Origin: Thalassotalea euphylliae
GTDB taxonomy: Bacteria; Pseudomonadota; Gammaproteobacteria; Enterobacterales; Alteromonadaceae
Reading direction: 5' to 3'
DNA: 64,000 bases
Assembly: GCF_003390375.1 (NCBI RefSeq)
Contig: NZ_QUOT01000001.1
Location: forward strand, 3,534,001-3,598,000
Under the pieces are notes generated by a model that saw nothing but the letters and a program-made list of their open reading frames with translations, did no database searches and was not told the DNA's origin. The position numbers were made by a program, and so were the translations under genes. Shown here piece by piece: positions 8,425 through 17,158 of this stretch (the stretch's first letter is position 1; each line of letters opens with the position of its first letter).

Positions 8425-10374
8425 ATGACGTTTTCTCATTTTGCCAAATTATCTCCTATCTATTGCGCTTTAATCGGCGCAGCTTTGGGTCATGGCAAAT
8501 TGCGTGCAGAGGAGCTTCCCAACTTACCAGCGACACAGGCGTTTAGTGCAATTGAGGTGATGCAGGTAAGTGGCTCACGAAGCCATTTACTATCTAGCCA
8601 GTTGGTCGATAATTCCATGTCGAGCATTGAGATAATGGATAGCGCTACTGTTAACCCTACGATTGCCGATTGGCTAATCAATGCGCCGAGCATTAGCTTG
8701 AATGGGCAAGGTGGCTTGTTTCAAAGTTATAGTATTCGCGGTTTTAGTCGCTCTCGCATTCGCACTGAGGTTGATGGTATTCCCATTATTACCGATAGAC
8801 GTGCTGGCAATTCAGCGTCGTTTATCAATAGTGAGCTATTGGCTCGAATTGATATTCAGCAAGGTCCAAGTGCTACTCTATATGGCTCTGAGGCCATGGG
8901 TGGCGTGATAAATTTGATCTCTGCCGAGCTAGGCACTAAAAAGCTAACGGCGAGTGCGCAAAGTGACGATCAAGCGACTAATTCAGCTTTACTGTGGGGC
9001 AGTGAAACATGGCAAACCGGATTTGCTTATCGCCATGCAAATCAGGCGAGTGCCGCTGACAATACGCCACTCGACAGTGATTTTGAGCAGCGCTCAGCAT
9101 TGCTCAAATTTAGCCAGACTTGGCAAGGCTTTACCGTAAATGGCAGTACCATTGTTTCGCAAGGTAACGATATTGGTAAATCTTCAAGTCAATTTCCTAA
9201 TGATCGCGTAGTGCAGTACCCAACTGATGAGCATTGGCTTTCGCAGCTCTCATTGCAAAAAGATCAAGACTGGTTTGTACAGCTATATCAGCATTATCAA
9301 AACTGGGAGACAGATACCTTACGTGTTGGCAATCGACGAAATCTAACCCAGTACCAAAGTCATACCTTAGGAGCGCTTGCCTTGGCAAGTCTTGACGCTG
9401 TTGGCGGGCAGGGGCGATTAGGTGTTGAATGGCTGGCAAGGCGCGGCGTAAAGATAGCTGAATCTGAATTTTCATTAGGCGGCCAGCAGAACTTTGCGCA
9501 ACCATTAGTGGATGGCAAGCAAGATAATATTGCTTTATTTAGTGACTGGCATTGGCAGTGGCAGAATTGGCAACTCGATCTCGGTGGACGTTTTGACCAC
9601 ATCAATCAAACGCAGTTTATTAGTAAGCAGTCACGTGATGATCAGCAGTTTAGTGCTAGCTTTCGCATTGGCTATCAACTTAACACACAGCATATGTTAA
9701 GCGCTGAAATGGCAACTGGTTTTCGCTTTCCTACCTTGTCAGAACTTTACTTTGCTGGCGAAACGCCACGTGGCACTACGTTAGGTAATTCTGAATTGGC
9801 ACCTGAGCAAAGCCGAGGCGCTCAGCTAAACTGGCTATACCAAATCAACTCAGCTTGGTCTATTGATGTTGCGGGTTACTACTACGGACTTGATGATTAC
9901 ATTGAACGGTTTACCAGCCAAAATGATCAAGGTGAGAGTTTTCGCAGCTATAGAAATTTAGGTCGAGCGGATATTCAGGGTATTGAAGCAAGCGTGCGTT
10001 GGCAGGGTGATAGCGGAATGAGTATGCAGTGGCTTGGTCATTATCAACAAGGTGAAGACAAGCAAGGCGATACGTTAGCTGATTTAACACCAGCCAAATT
10101 GAGTTGGCATACCCAATGGCAATGGCGAGGGATTGAATTTAGCAACCAGTTAACTTGGCTAAAGAATCAGTCCGAAGTAGGCAGTGGTGAAGTGACAAGA
10201 GCACATCGATTTTTGTGGCAAGCATCATTGAGTAAATCGCTCACATCAAAGTTTACACTGCATTTTTATGGTAAAAATTTAACGGATGAATTGGCGTTTG
10301 CCAGTGCTGATGAAGATGCTTCGTTAATGCAAGGGCGCACTGTTGGCGTTAAGCTAGATTATCAGTTTGATTAG
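8425..10374 (+). CDS. TonB-dependent outer-membrane receptor
   Basis: A 649-residue receptor with a signal peptide. The plug domain (about residues 40-170) contains SYSIRGFSRSRIRTEVDGIP and QGPSATLYGSEAMGGVIN, followed by a 22-strand-type barrel with aromatic-rich strands (ATGFRFPTLSELYFAGE, NLGRADIQGIEASV). The family imports siderophores, vitamin B12 or carbohydrates using TonB energy; the ligand cannot be read from the sequence. Its size and compact plug resemble vitamin/siderophore-type receptors more than the 850-950-residue glycan receptors at 20.3 and 31.0 kb. It ends in FD, so the usual terminal aromatic is followed by one extra residue. The 255 bp before it contain only an unremarkable inverted repeat (GATACCT 8244 / AGGTATC 8271). 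Confidence 0.9.
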   Translation: MTFSHFAKLSPIYCALIGAALGHGKLRAEELPNLPATQAFSAIEVMQVSGSRSHLLSSQLVDNSMSSIEIMDSATVNPTIADWLINAPSISLNGQGGLFQSYSIRGFSRSRIRTEVDGIPIITDRRAGNSASFINSELLARIDIQQGPSATLYGSEAMGGVINLISAELGTKKLTASAQSDDQATNSALLWGSETWQTGFAYRHANQASAADNTPLDSDFEQRSALLKFSQTWQGFTVNGSTIVSQGNDIGKSSSQFPNDRVVQYPTDEHWLSQLSLQKDQDWFVQLYQHYQNWETDTLRVGNRRNLTQYQSHTLGALALASLDAVGGQGRLGVEWLARRGVKIAESEFSLGGQQNFAQPLVDGKQDNIALFSDWHWQWQNWQLDLGGRFDHINQTQFISKQSRDDQQFSASFRIGYQLNTQHMLSAEMATGFRFPTLSELYFAGETPRGTTLGNSELAPEQSRGAQLNWLYQINSAWSIDVAGYYYGLDDYIERFTSQNDQGESFRSYRNLGRADIQGIEASVRWQGDSGMSMQWLGHYQQGEDKQGDTLADLTPAKLSWHTQWQWRGIEFSNQLTWLKNQSEVGSGEVTRAHRFLWQASLSKSLTSKFTLHFYGKNLTDELAFASADEDASLMQGRTVGVKLDYQFD

Positions 10375-10602
10375 CTCCATACTCTTCGCTGAATACTTCC
10401 TTGTTTATTGCTTTAAGGAGCTAGTTCAAGGCTAACGATAACTTGCGCACTCTCAGTAATGATTATCTGCTGAACTTAGGCAATTAGTCACGTAAATGTC
10501 ACCTATTTGATCGTAAAATACACGATCTTGTTGATCTATCGCTATTTTCTCTTATTATTAACGATAAGAAGACAATAAAAAGTGAACAAGCGAAACACAT
10601 TT

Positions 10603-10764
10603 ATACCAATTGAATTAATTAATTGAGCAATTATGGCGTAGGAAAAAGGTTCATAAACAAGGCGTTATTTTTTGTTAACTAGTTATTCTAATTTCAAAAA
10701 TAACAACGCAGTTAATGAGCATTTTAACCAGCCAGAATGATCGAGTATTTATTGAAATTGGTAT
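10603..10764. mobile_element. MITE-like palindromic element (162 bp)
   Basis: The segment is bounded by perfect 9-bp terminal inverted repeats, ATACCAATT (10603-10611) and AATTGGTAT (10756-10764). It contains a nested inverted repeat GTTATTTTT (10664-10672) / AAAAATAAC (10696-10704). It has no coding capacity. It occupies most of the 462-bp gap between the TonB receptor and the DsbA-like gene and probably folds into a long hairpin. This is the usual anatomy of a non-autonomous miniature transposable element; relatedness to a specific transposase is not known. The rest of the gap shows nothing else recognisable. Confidence 0.65.
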
Positions 10765-10836
10765 TTATATCTAAATCAGCCCTTATCTAGCTGTTTTCCA
10801 ATGTTTTAAGAATAATTAAAAGAAAAGGATGTAAAC

Positions 10837-11463
10837 ATGCCGTGGAAGCTATTAGTGCTTATTGGCGTAATCTTGCCTTTACTTAACTTTTCTGTCGCTG
10901 CTGATGAGTTTGTTGAAGGCAGACACTATCGTGTGCTTGATTTACCTAAGAGCCAACAACAAGAAATTCGAGAGTTTTTTTCTTTTTACTGCAAGCAGTG
11001 TTATAGCCAACAAGAGTTTATGCAGCAGTTGGTTAAGCGTATCCCACGCCGTGCTAGCTATGTTAAAAACCATGTCACAGGTCAACCCAATCGTTCAGCT
11101 GAGGTCGAGAATTTATTGACCAGTGCAGTGTTAATCGCAGATAAAATGAGGATGCGAGACCAAGTTGTTGAAGCAATTTTCGACCATATACATCAGAAAA
11201 AACTAGACTTTAAAACGGTGGACGATGTTCGAAAACTGTTTATTTCAGTTGGTGGTAACGAGTTTATGTTTGATAGTAGCCTTGGCAGCTATAGTATCGA
11301 CATGCAGCTTGCAGAAATGCAACAAACTGCTAAAGCGTTAAAGGCACAAGGCGAGTCTAATTTACCTAACCTTATTATTAATGGGCGATACAAGCCATTG
11401 GCCAGCCAAATCACTAATATCGATGAATATAAACGGTTGATTTACTTTCTACTGCGCAAATAA
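10837..11463 (+). CDS. DsbA-like periplasmic thiol:disulfide oxidoreductase
   Basis: A 208-residue protein with a signal peptide (about 1-21), a thioredoxin-fold active site C52-K-Q-C55 in FSFYCKQCYS, an all-alpha insertion (about 85-165) and the expected cis-proline loop (P177 in SNLPNLIINGRY). This is DsbA architecture and length. The dipeptide between the cysteines is KQ rather than PH, so redox potential probably differs from E. coli DsbA. A good ribosome binding site (AAAAGGA) precedes the ATG. It is monocistronic, with its own terminator. It could be a secondary DsbA-like protein with specific clients. Confidence 0.85.
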   Translation: MPWKLLVLIGVILPLLNFSVAADEFVEGRHYRVLDLPKSQQQEIREFFSFYCKQCYSQQEFMQQLVKRIPRRASYVKNHVTGQPNRSAEVENLLTSAVLIADKMRMRDQVVEAIFDHIHQKKLDFKTVDDVRKLFISVGGNEFMFDSSLGSYSIDMQLAEMQQTAKALKAQGESNLPNLIINGRYKPLASQITNIDEYKRLIYFLLRK

Positions 11464-11495
11464 CGCCATTTTTTACCAAGAAAAATTACCAAGAA

Positions 11496-11528
11496 AAAGC
11501 CTGCACTTAGCAGGCTTTATTAATTTTT
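11496..11528 (+). terminator. Rho-independent terminator after the dsbA-like gene
   Basis: A perfect stem AAAGCCTGC / GCAGGCTTT with loop ACTTA is followed by ATTAATTTTT. Confidence 0.85.
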
Positions 11529-11569
11529 AAGTCTTGTTTTAAAGTAATGGCTATTAAGTTTTGGCTAAA

Positions 11570-11768
11570 TAACCTCAGGTTTGGATAAGAAATTGTGAAT
11601 AACAAATTTATTCAAGTAGTTATGCTCAACGTTATCTTCTGGTGAGAAATTTTTGCTGATATCAAGGCAAATTTGCGCGTCAATAGCTGGTCTATTGCAA
11701 GTAAATTTAACGCAGGTAGCAGTAAAAATAGCCGCTAGAAGCACATTAGTTATCCGGAGCTGAGGTTA
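11570..11768. mobile_element. Miniature inverted-repeat element, long copy (199 bp)
   Basis: The left end reads TAACCTCAGGTTTGGATAA and the right end TTATCCGGAGCTGAGGTTA (11750-11768). These are imperfect 19-bp terminal inverted repeats (outer 9 bp and the GGATAA/TTATCC part match). It is non-coding. The first 55 bp are nearly the same as the first 55 bp of the short copy at 11771, so the two are related. It lies between convergent genes and separates the dsbA-like terminator from the amylase end. Confidence 0.7.
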
Positions 11769-11770
11769 AA

Positions 11771-11839
11771 TAACCTCAGGTTAGGATAAGAAATAGTGAA
11801 AAACAAATTTCTTCAGGTAGTTATCCAGAGCTGAGGTTA
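11771..11839. mobile_element. Miniature inverted-repeat element, short copy (69 bp)
   Basis: Bounded by TAACCTCAGGTTAGGATAA and TTATCCAGAGCTGAGGTTA (15 of 19 positions match as inverted repeats). An inner AAGAAAT/ATTTCTT stem is present, so the whole unit can fold as a hairpin. Only two bases (AA) separate it from the 199-bp copy. It looks like an internally deleted relative inserted next to, or duplicated from, the longer one. The right end lies 13 bp from the stop codon of the amylase gene and may act as its terminator. Confidence 0.7.
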
Positions 11840-11851
11840 AACATTTACTCA

Positions 11852-13807
11852 CTATCGTACTTGAAAGATTGTCGCTGTCTTTGCTGGCATCAACATATTT
11901 TCTTGAATCGCAATAGGCTTATTATTTAGCACTGGAATAAGGCTTTTGGCTTTACCTAAGAGTTCTGAATATTTCTCCATTGCAAGCGTAACCTCACTGG
12001 CGTTTTTGTTTATCACCACCATGTACTTGTTCAGCTCGTCATATCGGAAATATACGTAAACGCCGCTCTCTGGTGCGTAGTGGCGAAGTTCTCCGTGGTG
12101 AATGGTCGGCGTGTTTTTACGCCAGTTCATCAATTTACGCATAAATTCTTGCGCTTTTTTCTGGGTTGACGTTAATCCTTTGCCAGTAAACCCACTCACG
12201 TCATCACCTTGCCAGCCGCCTGGGAAGTCGGTACGTATCACACCGTGATTTGTAGTGCCCGGATTAGCCATTAAGATCTCGGTACCATAGAAAACCTGTG
12301 GAATGCCACGGGTTGTCATTAGGTAGGTCATCGCGATTTTGAACAACTCGTAATCTTCATTTAATTGCGTGAAGATACGGCTCATATCGTGGTTGTCTGG
12401 GAAAATCACTAAATCTTCTGGCGCTGCGTATAAAAAGTCATTAGCAAGCACCTGATATAGCTGATTGAGCCCCGTATTCCAGCTTTCTTTATTCGTTAAC
12501 GCTTTAACGAGCAAGTCTTGCATTGGGAAGTCCATCACACTGGGTAAATAAGATTGATAACCATCGTGTGTGTTAGCGCCTTTTTGCCAATAGGCGACAA
12601 TAGCTGGATTGGTTGACCATTCTTCGCCGACAATATTGATATTGGGATATTCGTCGGTCACGCGTTTTGTCCATTGCGTTAAAAACGCTTTATCAGGGTA
12701 AGAGTATGTATCAACGCGAATTCCCGACAGGTTGGCGTACTCAATCCACCACAAGGTATTTTGAATTAAGTAGTTAGCTAGGTATGAATTACGTTGATTA
12801 AGATCTGGCATAGTTGGCACAAACCAACCATCGCTAAATAGCTGCTTGTCGGCGTTAACGGCGTAAGGGTCGTGCAGTGCCTCGCGCTTATGATTGGTAC
12901 CTACGTATACCTTGCCTTGGTTGTTATACCAATCTTCAGTTGGTAGGTCGTTGTGCCACCAGTGACCTGAGCCACTGTGATTTAATACCACATCAATAAT
13001 CAGCCCGATACCACGTTTCTGGGCTTCGGTCGCTAATTTTTTATAAAGCGCATTGTCGCCAAAGCGAGCGTCAATTTGATAAAAGTCAGTGGCTGAATAG
13101 CCGTGATAGGAATATTCTTGCTGATTATTTTCGACCACTGGGTTGAGCCAAATCTGAGTGTAGCCCATGTCTTCAATGTAATTGAGGTGATTAATAATAC
13201 CTTGTAAATCACCACCGTGGCGGCCACCAGGTGCCGTGCGGTTTTTTCTTTCCAGCAGCTGGGGCACTTGGTCATTATTAGGGTTGCCGTTAGCGAATCG
13301 GTCAGGCGTCACTAAGTAAATAACATCTTTGGCACTAAAACTAATATCGGCTGCAGAGGTTTTATTACGTGCTTTCAGTTGATAAGGGTGGCTGATAACC
13401 ACTTCGTTGTCTTGTAAAAAATCGATATTAAAGCGATGTGGTTTTGTGCCTTCGCGAATGATCACATCGACAAACAGGTAATTGGGGTTAGCAACCTTGT
13501 TAATTTGCTTGATAACGACCTTATCGGCTTTTATTTGCGGTGTCAGTTCGCTGATATTATCGCCATGCACCAACAACTGAAGCGCAGGGCTTTTCATATC
13601 AACCCACCAAGAGCTGGGCTCTAAATGTTTGATTTGATAGCTTACATTTACATTATCTGTTTTGCTCGCTGCCACCGCCGTGCTAGCTAGTTCGGAAGCA
13701 GCTGCGGCACTTACTAAGGATGAATGTGTTAGCAGCACAGCTGCGATCGCGGTTAACGACTTGCCAGCTGTTTTGGTTGCTAACTTATTGAAAAATGTTT
13801 TTTGCAT
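11852..13807 (-). CDS. Periplasmic GH13 cyclomaltodextrinase/neopullulanase-type amylase
   Basis: A 651-residue glycoside hydrolase of family 13. A signal peptide (about 1-37) is followed by an N-terminal beta domain of the cyclomaltodextrinase type (about 50-150, SSWWVDMKSPALQLLVHG). The (beta/alpha)8 barrel carries VVLNH, the nucleophile D366 (GIRVDTYSY), the acid/base E395 (NIVGEEWS) and D474 (FPDNHDMSR), and a beta C-terminal domain follows. Such enzymes cut cyclodextrins, pullulan or maltooligosaccharides after import through the outer membrane. It begins 14 bp after the pullulanase stop codon and is almost certainly transcribed with it. The ribosome binding site is weak, suggesting translational coupling. 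Exact specificity is not decidable here. Confidence 0.9.
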   Translation of the reverse strand: MQKTFFNKLATKTAGKSLTAIAAVLLTHSSLVSAAAASELASTAVAASKTDNVNVSYQIKHLEPSSWWVDMKSPALQLLVHGDNISELTPQIKADKVVIKQINKVANPNYLFVDVIIREGTKPHRFNIDFLQDNEVVISHPYQLKARNKTSAADISFSAKDVIYLVTPDRFANGNPNNDQVPQLLERKNRTAPGGRHGGDLQGIINHLNYIEDMGYTQIWLNPVVENNQQEYSYHGYSATDFYQIDARFGDNALYKKLATEAQKRGIGLIIDVVLNHSGSGHWWHNDLPTEDWYNNQGKVYVGTNHKREALHDPYAVNADKQLFSDGWFVPTMPDLNQRNSYLANYLIQNTLWWIEYANLSGIRVDTYSYPDKAFLTQWTKRVTDEYPNINIVGEEWSTNPAIVAYWQKGANTHDGYQSYLPSVMDFPMQDLLVKALTNKESWNTGLNQLYQVLANDFLYAAPEDLVIFPDNHDMSRIFTQLNEDYELFKIAMTYLMTTRGIPQVFYGTEILMANPGTTNHGVIRTDFPGGWQGDDVSGFTGKGLTSTQKKAQEFMRKLMNWRKNTPTIHHGELRHYAPESGVYVYFRYDELNKYMVVINKNASEVTLAMEKYSELLGKAKSLIPVLNNKPIAIQENMLMPAKTATIFQVR

Positions 13808-13821
13808 AAATTAAATTACTC

Positions 13822-16812
13822 TTAATTTGCGGCTGGCGTTGTTTGTTGCACAAATACGGCGGTGGTAAAAGCTGGCACAGTCACAACACCGGCGGTAATT
13901 TTACTGGCTTTCACTATCTTGTCAGCGCCATCTTGCTGGCGAGGGTGCAAGGTGAATTCGCTGATATTTTTAAGGCCTACTCTCATTTTAGAAGCGCTAT
14001 TAAGCTCAAACGACTGTTCAGATGGCGCTGAGTTAAATACCACCAACAGCTGCTGAAAATCATCTGCTAATGCACGCCCTTTGCCGTTATCAATATGCAT
14101 GACAATGAGGCCGCTTTGTTGGTTTTTACCCGTATTTAAAAAGCTTAGCTTATCGATAATGTCTTGCTTATTCGTTAAGCGCAGCAAACGTGTGCTAGTG
14201 CGAATTGCCAAGAAATCGGTAAATACATCGCTAGCAAACCCAATGTCGTTAGCACTTGGCTTGTCACGCCCTTCATTTGCGGCGAGTAAGCGAGAAATAA
14301 GCGGCCAGTTAGCTTGATCTTTCTCTGCTGGCGGCAAACCTGCGGAATAAAAGTTTTGCTGTTTGCTAAAGTCGACGCGATTAAACCAATCACTGTAGTC
14401 ATAGCTGTCACGCAGATAAGACTTTGAACGCAAAAATTCTGAACCCATATGCAAGAATGGAATGCCTTGCGCCAACAATGGGTAAGACAAACTTTGATTA
14501 TGTAAACGGACGCGCTCTGCTGTCGTTAAGTCAGTGGCGTTACGATATTGGTTGTTGTCCCACAAGGTTTGATTGTCGTGCTTCGAGACATAGTTGATGG
14601 TGTCGGCAGGATCGTGCGCGTATCCGGTTGGTTGACCACCATAGAGAATGTCTTTACCAGTAACGGTTGTGCCATCGTGATCAATAAGTGGGTAATCAGC
14701 TAGGTTGCCCGCTAGGCCAACGCGCAACTGATCAAGCAGTAAGCCATAGTCAGGTTTGTTGGCATGACTATCTGTAGCATGCGCTGAAGTTAATTCGTTT
14801 GGCTTTACGTTAAGGCCGTTACCAATGCCTTGATGGCGGCGAATATCGTCCCCTTGAATATTAAAGCCTGCGCCGCGCACGGCGTCGCGTAAACGATCAC
14901 TAAATGTACCTATTTCGGTGCCAGCCAGTTCAAGTTGAGAAGCTTGGATAAATTGACGATTGTTCGCCACTTCGCCAAAGTTCCAACCTTCGCCGTAAAA
15001 GTAGGTGTCTGGGTCAACAGCTCGCACGGCATCTCGCGCTGCTAACATCAAGTCTTTGGGTTGGTGGCCCATTAGATCAAAACGAAAACTGTCAATTTTA
15101 TAATCGCGTGCCCACACAACTAACGAGTCTGTCATCAGCTTGGCCATCATAGTGCGCTCGGTGGCCGTGTTGTCGCAACAGGTTGATTGTTCAATGTCAC
15201 CTGTTAGTGGGTGCAAACGCTGGTAATAGTTTGGCACTATCTTATCAAGTACTGCCGTGCGCTCTAGGCGAGCTTTATGTGTATGGTTATAAACCACATC
15301 CATCACGACCCTAAAACCCAAATTGTGCAGGTGCTGGACCATTTCACGAAATTCAACAATACGACTAATACCGTCTGGATTTACGGCATAGCTGCCTTCT
15401 GGCACTGTGTAGTGAAATGGATCATAGCCCCAGTTGTACTTGTCAAAGGTTTTCAGCTCGGTAACAAGTGCCTGTGCTTCGCTGCCCATAGGGTCAAATT
15501 GCGATAGCACTTGCTTGAGCGATAGCTTGGCGTCTAGGTTTTGGCTACACAGGCTAATGTTTGGTTGTTTTTGACAAATATCACCAACGGTTGAGTGTAA
15601 ATCAAACGCCTCGCCTTGCGCTTCATTCACCGTACCTATATCAAATGCGGGGAGTAGGTGAATATGGTTAAGGCCAGCGTCTTTGAGTGTATTGAGGTGG
15701 TTCATGCCATCTGAATTTTGCTCAGTAAAGGCTTTATATTTTCCGCGATATGCAGTGTTAGAGAGCTTTGCCTCATTGGCGCTAAAGTCGCGAATATGCA
15801 CTTCATATAAAACTGCATCCTCTGATGCGGCAAGCGCCGGTTGCGCTTGGCTTTCCCAATTTTTCGGCTGAGTGTAATTGGCATTTAAATTGACAATCTG
15901 ACTGTATTCACTATTAGTCGACAAGCTCAGCGAGTAGGGATCCGTGGTAACAATTTCTTCAACCTTGCCCGTTGCTGGATGGTAAACACTAATTCGGTAT
16001 TGATAAAACAGTGTTTCGGCACTGGTTGGCAACTTGGTTTGCCAAACACCTGTCTGCTCATCGAACCCCATTGCCATTTGTGCTGGAGCTGCTGGCGATT
16101 TATCTTGGTTGAATAACAATAAGTCGACCGAAAGTGCTGTTGGTGCCCAAAGTTTAACGTTAACTGCGCCATCTAAAACACTCGCCCCTAGATCATTGAC
16201 CTCATCGGCGTCATTGGCTTCGCGTGTGTATAAATCGTCAATAACAGCGCCAGTTTGCACATAGGCAACAATATGCTGAGCTGTTTTATGTTGACCAGTT
16301 TTACCGTTAGCCGTCTGCTCAAATACATACAGCGGTTGCTTTAACCAAGTTTTTGCTGTTGCTGGAGCAATACTCACAGTAAAAGCTTGGAATTCTGATA
16401 AGTGTGGAAACTTGATAGCTAATGCTGGTGGAAAATCAATTGGCACTAACTTTGTACTTAGTTGTTGGCCTGAAAGCTGGTTGGTAGCGGGCGTGATTGA
16501 CTGAGTGGCTAAACGATAACTTTTTTTCGCGTTTGCATTTGCCAGCACTATCACGTTTTGACTTAGCCAATGCGCGCTAAAAGATGATGCTTGTTTGTCG
16601 ATATTAATTAAATCGCCAGTGGCCATATCATCGGTGACTAGTTGCTTGCCTTGGCTTTTGCTGGTTGACTCGTCGCTAATTGGCTGGCAGCCAGTTGTCA
16701 GTAGCATTGTTGGCAGTACAAGTGTTGGTAACAGTAATGACGGTTGTAAAGTTTTTGTCAATTTGACTCTTGGTAACCTAAGTGTTGGTAGTGTGGCGTG
16801 TTTGCTAATCAT
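13822..16812 (-). CDS. pulA: Pullulanase-type alpha-1,6-glucosidase lipoprotein
   Basis: A 996-residue GH13_13-type debranching enzyme that hydrolyses alpha-1,6 links of pullulan, amylopectin and glycogen. A lipoprotein signal ends with LLTTGC (Cys about 41). Next come N-terminal modules and a CBM48-like region (GAVNVKLWAPTA). The catalytic barrel has EVHIRDFS, VVYNHTHKA, nucleophile D579 (FRFDLMGH), acid/base E608 (FYGEGWNFG) and D746 (KHDNQTLW), and a DUF3372-like C-terminus follows. The ATG at 16812 is used; a TTG at 16824 (four residues longer) sits closer to a GGGGA sequence and is an alternative. It heads a two-gene operon with the neopullulanase. A LacI-type operator lies about 95 bp upstream. 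Confidence 0.93.
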   Translation of the reverse strand: MISKHATLPTLRLPRVKLTKTLQPSLLLPTLVLPTMLLTTGCQPISDESTSKSQGKQLVTDDMATGDLINIDKQASSFSAHWLSQNVIVLANANAKKSYRLATQSITPATNQLSGQQLSTKLVPIDFPPALAIKFPHLSEFQAFTVSIAPATAKTWLKQPLYVFEQTANGKTGQHKTAQHIVAYVQTGAVIDDLYTREANDADEVNDLGASVLDGAVNVKLWAPTALSVDLLLFNQDKSPAAPAQMAMGFDEQTGVWQTKLPTSAETLFYQYRISVYHPATGKVEEIVTTDPYSLSLSTNSEYSQIVNLNANYTQPKNWESQAQPALAASEDAVLYEVHIRDFSANEAKLSNTAYRGKYKAFTEQNSDGMNHLNTLKDAGLNHIHLLPAFDIGTVNEAQGEAFDLHSTVGDICQKQPNISLCSQNLDAKLSLKQVLSQFDPMGSEAQALVTELKTFDKYNWGYDPFHYTVPEGSYAVNPDGISRIVEFREMVQHLHNLGFRVVMDVVYNHTHKARLERTAVLDKIVPNYYQRLHPLTGDIEQSTCCDNTATERTMMAKLMTDSLVVWARDYKIDSFRFDLMGHQPKDLMLAARDAVRAVDPDTYFYGEGWNFGEVANNRQFIQASQLELAGTEIGTFSDRLRDAVRGAGFNIQGDDIRRHQGIGNGLNVKPNELTSAHATDSHANKPDYGLLLDQLRVGLAGNLADYPLIDHDGTTVTGKDILYGGQPTGYAHDPADTINYVSKHDNQTLWDNNQYRNATDLTTAERVRLHNQSLSYPLLAQGIPFLHMGSEFLRSKSYLRDSYDYSDWFNRVDFSKQQNFYSAGLPPAEKDQANWPLISRLLAANEGRDKPSANDIGFASDVFTDFLAIRTSTRLLRLTNKQDIIDKLSFLNTGKNQQSGLIVMHIDNGKGRALADDFQQLLVVFNSAPSEQSFELNSASKMRVGLKNISEFTLHPRQQDGADKIVKASKITAGVVTVPAFTTAVFVQQTTPAAN

Positions 16813-16907
16813 ATGATGATCCAAAATTCCCCGACTAATTGCTTATGTTAAAGCATGTTGTTTTTATGGTTGCCATGGTAAAAGGTCTGGGTAGCAAAGA
16901 TATCATT

Positions 16908-16921
16908 TGCATACGTATTCA
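16908..16921. promoter_or_regulatory. LacI-type operator between pulA and the GH31 gene
   Basis: TGCATACGTATTCA, matching the palindrome TGCATACGTATGCA at 28395 at 13 of 14 positions. It lies in the 346-bp divergent promoter region and could control both directions. The same palindrome recurs at 19791, 20093, 28356 and 28395. Confidence 0.7.
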
Positions 16922-17031
16922 GTCGTTTAACTGGGCTACCATCAACACTCAAGCCAGCAAAATAATTACAATGAACCTACAAAAATAAATATTTCATGCA
17001 GTTGGTTATTGATCTCCTAAGCATAGCGAAT

Positions 17032-17091
17032 GCCTAGCGTAGCTTGCTTTAAACAAGACATTTACATAGTTCTTTGAGGAATACGCTAGGC
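17032..17091. repeat. Perfect 10-bp inverted repeat upstream of the GH31 gene
   Basis: GCCTAGCGTA (17032-17041) and TACGCTAGGC (17082-17091) are exact reverse complements separated by 40 bp. The right arm ends 67 bp before the GH31 start. This may be a stem in the 5' untranslated RNA or two copies of a protein half-site. It is not followed by a T-run, so it is not a standard terminator. Confidence 0.65.
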
Positions 17092-17158
17092 TCTAATTGT
17101 GCAATCGATAACGACAAAATAAGCATTACGTACCACATCAAAACAGGGGGAAATAGCA

